Part shown: positions 51,396 to 55,864 of the stretch, piece by piece
How the letters are laid out: each line of letters opens with the position of its first letter
How positions within the stretch are numbered: position 1 is the first letter of the stretch
From: an uncultured Rikenellaceae bacterium
GTDB lineage: Bacteria > Bacteroidota > Bacteroidia > Bacteroidales > UBA932
Assembly: GCA_937906485.1 (NCBI GenBank)
Contig: CALCYB010000083.1
Coordinates: 1-55,864 of the forward strand
Length of the DNA: 55,864 bases
Direction of reading: 5' to 3'
Translations under genes and position numbers: made by a program
Notes under the pieces: generated by a model
Databases searched by the model: none
Told to the model about the DNA's origin: nothing
What the model saw: only the letters and a program-made list of their open reading frames with translations

Positions 51396-52442
51396 TTATC
51401 TGCTATTTTTAATAATGCCTATTAATCTTTGCATATCAGACTTATCATATCTTTGATCACACACAATGGATAATTCTTTTTCAAACAAGCCGTTAGCAGT
51501 CATATCTTGCTTAACATAGGAACATTTAGGCCAATGTATCGGGCAATATATCTGCTGATTTATCAGAACGTCCCTCACTCTATCTCGTTCTTCTTTTGAT
51601 TTAAATAATATGGGCACAAATAATGGGATATCTTCTTCATTCAAATCAAACATATAGTGGAACCTATCATCATTTTTCAATGCTTCATGAATAAAATATG
51701 CATTATCCCTACGCTTTGATTTTATTGATTCTTTGTCGATATTCTCCCACAATGAATATGATGTGATATCCATTTTATACATATGATAATCTCGCTTTAA
51801 AAATTCATTGAACTCTTTAAAAAGATTCAAAAAGTCATCTTTGGATATTGATGTATCGCCATTTATATATTTTCCTTTATATTTCATCGCTTTTAATTTG
51901 AGTGAAACATATGGACAATCCTTTAATTCTATATTTATTGGATGGGGACTTTTAAAAATATACGCCCCTCCTACAACATTACACCATTTCCTAATACTAG
52001 CGAAAGAGTAATCTGAGTATTCTTCAACTTTTTCATTATCCAAAAACAATGAATGGGTTTTATCATAGATAATAATGGATCCCTTTTGACGAAAACAAGA
52101 CAAAAGATTTTCATCAATTAGTGATTGATAGCCAAAGTAATTAGAAATATACAATATGCTTACTGAATGATTTGAATCTATTAGGAAGTTTAATGACTTG
52201 CCGTCATGAACTACATCATAAAAATCAACAGCTATTCCTCTAGTCAAAAATGGAAGTACCATTGACTCACAGCAATAGGCCGGTAAATATGCATTTTTCA
52301 CATCAGTATTCTCCATAACCTGTTGCAGTATAGCATCAATTACTGTTCTTCCTGAAAGAAAATATCCATTTGGAACTTTAGTATTTATTCGTAAATGATC
52401 AGCCTCGTCGGTCAACCAAAATTCACTACCAATTTCTTGCAT
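51396..52442 (-). CDS. DegT-like PLP-dependent aminotransferase (divergent)
   Basis: A 348-residue fold-type I PLP protein. The AYLPAYCCESMVLPFL block, a strand-rich SVSILYISNYFGYQ, the PLP-phosphate Asp in IIIYDKTHSLFLD and the candidate PLP lysine in SFASIRKWCNVVGGAY follow DegT order, but overall similarity is weak and the protein is shorter than usual. It may be an aminotransferase for a sugar or an amino acid. It lies between the initiating sugar transferase (gap 32) and the second ATP-grasp gene (gap 3). Confidence 0.72.
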   Translation of the reverse strand: MQEIGSEFWLTDEADHLRINTKVPNGYFLSGRTVIDAILQQVMENTDVKNAYLPAYCCESMVLPFLTRGIAVDFYDVVHDGKSLNFLIDSNHSVSILYISNYFGYQSLIDENLLSCFRQKGSIIIYDKTHSLFLDNEKVEEYSDYSFASIRKWCNVVGGAYIFKSPHPINIELKDCPYVSLKLKAMKYKGKYINGDTSISKDDFLNLFKEFNEFLKRDYHMYKMDITSYSLWENIDKESIKSKRRDNAYFIHEALKNDDRFHYMFDLNEEDIPLFVPILFKSKEERDRVRDVLINQQIYCPIHWPKCSYVKQDMTANGLFEKELSIVCDQRYDKSDMQRLIGIIKNSR

Positions 52443-52474
52443 TATAATATTAATTATTCGTCACAAGGATAACA

Positions 52475-53149
52475 TTATAATCTACCTGATTTATTTTTTG
52501 TGGTCTCAATTAAATCAAATCTACCAGCTTTCCTCCACTCGTCTTCCCTAAAGTCATAAAGACTTATTACACCACTTGTTTCCACGCCAACGCTTTCTTT
52601 CTTAATCACTTTGTAAAATGTTAAGAAAAGAATTCTTAGGTCTATTAAAATGGAGAGATTTTTAACATATTCTACATCTAGTTGAAGTTTCTGCCCCCAA
52701 TTAATGGACTTACGACCATTCACTTGTGCCCAACCAGAGATTCCTGGTCTTACTGTGTGACGTAAACGTTCTTCTTCTGTATAGTATACTAAATAAGTCT
52801 TAGGTAGTGGTCTAGGACCGATTAAAGACATATCACCTTTTAGCACATTTATCAACTGAGGCAACTCATCAATCGATGTTGATCTAATAAATCTTCCAAC
52901 GGCAGTCAATCGCATTGCATCTGGCAACAATTCACCGCAACTATCCCTCTCATCTGTCATGGACTTAAACTTAATTATTCGAAAAGGCCTTTCATTTAAA
53001 CCTATTCTTTCCTGTGTAAAAAACGCTCCTGCCCCTTTATTAGCGAAATGAAGCCAGATTGTGATTATCAACAGAATTGGCCAGATAATAAGCAGAACGA
53101 CAAAGACAATTGTAAAATCAAGCAATCGTTTAAAGAATTTTTTGTACAT
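52475..53149 (-). CDS. Initiating sugar transferase (undecaprenyl-phosphate phosphoglycosyltransferase)
   Basis: A 224-residue monotopic phosphoglycosyltransferase of the PglC/WcaJ catalytic type. A single N-terminal membrane segment (FTIVFVVLLIIWPILLIIT) is followed by FFTQERIGLNERPFRIIKFKSM, RSTSIDELPQLINVLKGDMS, IGPRPLP and RPGISGWAQVNGRKSINW. It moves a sugar-1-phosphate onto undecaprenyl phosphate to start a capsule or O-antigen repeat unit. It lacks the extra membrane spans of WbaP, so it is the short form. A decayed SIR2-like gene occupies the space before it. Confidence 0.93.
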   Translation of the reverse strand: MYKKFFKRLLDFTIVFVVLLIIWPILLIITIWLHFANKGAGAFFTQERIGLNERPFRIIKFKSMTDERDSCGELLPDAMRLTAVGRFIRSTSIDELPQLINVLKGDMSLIGPRPLPKTYLVYYTEEERLRHTVRPGISGWAQVNGRKSINWGQKLQLDVEYVKNLSILIDLRILFLTFYKVIKKESVGVETSGVISLYDFREDEWRKAGRFDLIETTKNKSGRL

Positions 53150-53167
53150 GACTTAATACTTATTATT

Positions 53168-53390
53168 TCTTCTATTCAAGATATTCATTTTTAAAAGTTC
53201 ATTAACTGTCCGGACTATCTCAGTACCTGCTCCATGTCGTATCCCCCTCTATTGAATGACGCAATCCATCCAATGATTCAGCACATCATCCCCAATAAAC
53301 ACACCCGTGTCTATAATTAATTCCGAAACCTACAAACAAAATCATCTGCTGATTTGGGCTTTGTTTGAAATGACAAATAATCAGGACTAG
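53168..53390 (-). pseudogene. Truncated, frameshifted SIR2-like gene remnant
   Basis: The minus strand reads QMILFVGFGINYRHGCVYWG, then after a +1 shift in a G-run DDVLNHWMDCVIQ, an in-frame TAG (53251-53249), and RGIRHGAGTEIVRTVNELLK. These align in order with the intact SIR2-like protein (QMILFVGAGINCSPG; WDDILNYLMDRVIHQ; MGMKHNADAKTVWSVNAIFK). Base-level similarity is also evident, for example the shared CATCATCCC and AATCATCTG blocks on the plus strand. Only the N-terminal fifth survives, and no start codon is kept. It occupies the 271-base gap between glycosyltransferase and sugar transferase genes. Confidence 0.8.
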
Positions 53391-53420
53391 GAAATAGCGA
53401 GCGGAGAAAATGATGATATA

Positions 53421-54638
53421 TTATAACTTACAATGCCGTACGATTGTGTCATATGTGTGCTGAACAGTATAATTATTCAAATAAAACTGATATCCGTTCT
53501 CTCCCATCTGTTTAAAGTCCGAAACCAACATTTTTTCCACAACACGAACAAAGTCATCAATGGAATTACTCGGACACCAATATCCATATCCATTCTCTTC
53601 TGCAATTGATCCGGTGTCGCAATTCGGGTCTGTAACTGCAATAATCGGTTTTCTACTCATAAGATATGGAAGTAATCTTGACGGATAATTCGGAATGGTA
53701 AAACGATAATCCAAAAAAATAAGACCAATATCGCACGCATTGGCCAAGCAATCATAATCTTCTTTAGGAATGTGTTTAAATAACGATACTGCCTTTGGAG
53801 AGGCAGTTGTCACCCAAGATTCAAACTTAGAATATTCTGTACCACTCCCCACAATAACAAAATAACAATCATTGCGATCTTGAACAGCTTTCATGCATTC
53901 GATGAGAAAAGATATCCCTTGTGGACGTCCCATGTTTCCACCATAGATAAATACGGGTTTATCTATGGGCAGATTATATTTTCTACGTACCTCTTCTCTA
54001 CTTAATGTAGTGGCACACCTACCCACTACATCATAAGAGTTCGGTGCCACTTCAACAATCCGAGAATCAATCTCGGGATTATGTTCTAGAACATATCTCA
54101 CATTGGCAGGACTCATACAACCAATGTAGTCAGATATGCGATATAAGGTTTTCTCTTTCTTTCGAAATGATCTATACAGGAATCCCTTTATTCCAGACTT
54201 AGATAGCATGCCAATATCAACAGCATTCTGCGGAAAAATATCTTTTAAAAGAAGATAGGAGACTACATCCGGATTATGCCTTTTAACATACTTAATCACC
54301 TTATTAAAGGTAATTGGAGGCGTTGAATATAAAATCAAATCAAATTTTACATGCCCAAAGTTCTTTTTTAACGCATGCATATACTGGGATTCCAATAATA
54401 CCTGACCTAATCCTTTTTCTATAACATTGGTTTTAGTGAGATTCATTGTCTTTACTCCAAGCAGATGCATTCGATTATTTTCTATCAGTCTGGTTGGTAT
54501 CCCTTCTCTCCTTTGATGCGGATAAATAACATAGACGTTATGCCCCTCATCTCGGAATTTACGCATTAAATCTGTATAGATACCTGATTGCTGGATGTTA
54601 GCCATGCCCGAAGACATAGTGAGGAATAGGAGATTCAT
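53421..54638 (-). CDS. Glycosyltransferase family 4 protein
   Basis: A 405-residue GT-B glycosyltransferase. The N-terminal domain starts MNLLFLTMSSGMANIQQSGIY, and the C-terminal nucleotide-sugar domain has KPVFIYGGNMGRPQGISFLI, YFVIVGSGTEYSKFESW, the LANACDIGLIFLDYRF block and PSRLLPYLMSRKPIIAV. It adds one sugar to the growing lipid-linked repeat unit; donor and acceptor are unknown. It follows the next glycosyltransferase gene by 13 bases. Confidence 0.9.
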   Translation of the reverse strand: MNLLFLTMSSGMANIQQSGIYTDLMRKFRDEGHNVYVIYPHQRREGIPTRLIENNRMHLLGVKTMNLTKTNVIEKGLGQVLLESQYMHALKKNFGHVKFDLILYSTPPITFNKVIKYVKRHNPDVVSYLLLKDIFPQNAVDIGMLSKSGIKGFLYRSFRKKEKTLYRISDYIGCMSPANVRYVLEHNPEIDSRIVEVAPNSYDVVGRCATTLSREEVRRKYNLPIDKPVFIYGGNMGRPQGISFLIECMKAVQDRNDCYFVIVGSGTEYSKFESWVTTASPKAVSLFKHIPKEDYDCLANACDIGLIFLDYRFTIPNYPSRLLPYLMSRKPIIAVTDPNCDTGSIAEENGYGYWCPSNSIDDFVRVVEKMLVSDFKQMGENGYQFYLNNYTVQHTYDTIVRHCKL

Positions 54639-54651
54639 TCAAATTCTAAAC

Positions 54652-55713
54652 TTATTTTGATATAAAAGAATAAATACTATCTTCCCAAATATGATAATCA
54701 TCTATGAATTGTTTCAACAAACTATTACATGATTTTTCGTATGATATGGGATCAAATTTATCTAAGTATCTCATCAACTCCTGAGCTAGATTATCACAAT
54801 TATTAATAGCAATCCCGATGTTGTATTTAGAAGTATAATTACCCTGGGTTGTATCTTTCGTTGTGATCATGGGCCTTTTATATATGAGGGAGTTATAAAA
54901 ACGATTTGATAAGGCTGAATCATGGGATGGTTTCCTTGGATAATATATATTTAGAAAAGTAGAATCCAATATGTACTCTTTCTCTTTTTCCTTAGGATAA
55001 TATCCTTCAAAGTATATATTTTTAGCCAATAGGTTAGTAGATAACTCCATTAAATCTGATGCTGAAGGGCCTTTTCCCACAAACTTTACCACAATATCAT
55101 CTCGGTTCACAAGCTCATTAATTACTTCCGCATTAGATTCGTAGTCTCTTATTCCACCTATAGTCAAAACCTCGATAGGTTTCCTCTTAACGATTACTTT
55201 TTCACGAGATTCTACAGCATTCTTCGCATCATTAATATTAAAATTGTGCGACAATATATATTTAAATCCAGTAGGAAGGTATTTTAGAAAACCTGTAGAT
55301 GAAATAACATTTATGTAACTATACCGCAATACTCTCTTAAATGGTCTCTTAAATAACTTCTTTTGTTCAATACTCAAATCCCTAAAATCAAATACATATT
55401 TTTGGGGATACCGTCTTTTTAGGTATCTTGAAAGAAAAATAGCAGACTGAGGTGTGAATACTATCACTTTATCATAGCATATGGTTTGTAACTTCTTTCG
55501 AACAAACCTAGCAAACTTCCAATATGCAATGGTTAAACTTACTCTATTTCGAGATTTTATGCAATATTCATATTGAATATCATTATTCTCATGACCATCT
55601 CTATTCCAAGATATGATATTATATTCAATATTTAACCTTTGCAGTAATTCGGTATAGATAGTGATATATGGACAAAACCAAACATTATTTGGCACAATGA
55701 GAGCTACTTTCAT
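54652..55713 (-). CDS. Capsule glycosyltransferase (GT-B type)
   Basis: A 353-residue protein, MKVALIVPNNVWFCPYITIY, with weaker family signals. The C-terminal half has VLTIGGIRDYESNAEVINEL, IVVKFVGKGPSASDLMEL and SNRFYNSLIYKRPMITTKDT, consistent with a GT-B glycosyltransferase of the capsule type. Very AT-rich. It starts 6 bases after the upstream WecB-like gene stop and is probably co-translated in the operon. Confidence 0.8.
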   Translation of the reverse strand: MKVALIVPNNVWFCPYITIYTELLQRLNIEYNIISWNRDGHENNDIQYEYCIKSRNRVSLTIAYWKFARFVRKKLQTICYDKVIVFTPQSAIFLSRYLKRRYPQKYVFDFRDLSIEQKKLFKRPFKRVLRYSYINVISSTGFLKYLPTGFKYILSHNFNINDAKNAVESREKVIVKRKPIEVLTIGGIRDYESNAEVINELVNRDDIVVKFVGKGPSASDLMELSTNLLAKNIYFEGYYPKEKEKEYILDSTFLNIYYPRKPSHDSALSNRFYNSLIYKRPMITTKDTTQGNYTSKYNIGIAINNCDNLAQELMRYLDKFDPISYEKSCNSLLKQFIDDYHIWEDSIYSFISK

Positions 55714-55719
55714 CTTTTA

Positions 55720-55864
55720 TTAATTCATAAATTGCACTAATATACGCTGAGATGCTTCCCCATCCCCATAAGGATTAACCGCCTTGCTCATTTCGTCATA
55801 TGCTGCTTCATCATCAATGAGATGTGAAACCTCGTTTACAATTTTGTTGTAATCAGTTCCAACA
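55720..55864 (-). CDS. wecB: UDP-N-acetylglucosamine 2-epimerase, C-terminal end (cut by window edge)
   Basis: Only the last 47 codons are inside the window: the frame ends YDEMSKAVNPYGDGEASQRI and then LVQFMN before TAA. The AVNPYGDG block is the typical C-terminus of non-hydrolysing UDP-GlcNAc 2-epimerases, which make UDP-ManNAc for capsule and O-antigen synthesis. It lies 6 bases before the glycosyltransferase gene, so it is upstream in the same operon. Confidence 0.8.
   Translation of the reverse strand, partial: VGTDYNKIVNEVSHLIDDEAAYDEMSKAVNPYGDGEASQRILVQFMN

Noticed and set aside
53249..53345. Reading the SIR2 remnant as a functional small protein
   Set aside because: It needs a frame change, lacks a start with good context, and holds an in-frame stop; the SIR2 fold would be incomplete.

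Overview
The window reads as a chromosomal segment of an anaerobic Bacteroidota bacterium, most likely order Bacteroidales. The grounds are repeated TAnnTTTG -7 promoter boxes, Mfa/FimA-type (type V) fimbriae with DUF3575 and DUF5119 partners, DUF3467 and DUF4954 proteins, ATP-type PEP carboxykinase, and a ferredoxin-linked 2-oxoacid oxidoreductase beside an ADP-forming acyl-CoA synthetase. The genus cannot be fixed from the sequence alone. No rRNA, tRNA or CRISPR array was seen.

Region 1 (1-9.8 kb) is housekeeping: a P-type Ca2+ ATPase cut by the left edge, valS, a compact run of DUF3467, DUF2520, KdsC-like HAD and Maf genes, recQ and pckA. Region 2 (9.9-15.8 kb) is an operon of two very large GLUG-repeat lipoproteins, one with an unusual hydrophobic helical insert. 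Region 3 (16-25 kb) is nucleoside salvage (deaminase-type amidohydrolase plus purine nucleoside phosphorylase), a HAD phosphatase, and an energy operon. In that operon a 2-oxoacid:ferredoxin oxidoreductase makes acyl-CoA and an ADP-forming acyl-CoA synthetase turns it into ATP. A multi-pass membrane protein follows.

Region 4 (25.2-33 kb) is AT-richer accessory DNA. It has two gene remnants, a tyrosine recombinase, a probable invertible segment (14-bp perfect inverted repeats at 27047-27060 and 27235-27248), and then a four-gene fimbrial operon: DUF3575 protein, DUF5119 lipoprotein, major fimbrillin, large tip fimbrillin. The arrangement suggests phase-variable fimbriae. Region 5 (33.2-38.6 kb, minus strand) returns to core genes: DUF4954, an OmpA-family porin, rfbB and rfbA.

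Region 6 (38.6-45.0 kb, minus strand) is the main candidate for a new system. A TIR-STAND-TPR protein, a 35-codon coupled ORF, a SIR2-like NADase-fold protein and a tandem KaiC/RecA-like ATPase with a cysteine cluster lie together, with minus-strand terminators on both sides and their own promoter boxes. This has the look of an NAD-depleting anti-phage module. Region 7 (45-55.9 kb, minus strand) is a low-GC capsule or O-antigen locus: WecB, glycosyltransferases, initiating sugar transferase, two DegT-like aminotransferases, two ATP-grasp ligases, a saccharopine dehydrogenase-like enzyme, a GNAT protein and a WbuC cupin. Between two of its genes (about 53168-53390) lies a frameshifted, truncated relative of the SIR2-like gene, so this family has been in the locus more than once.
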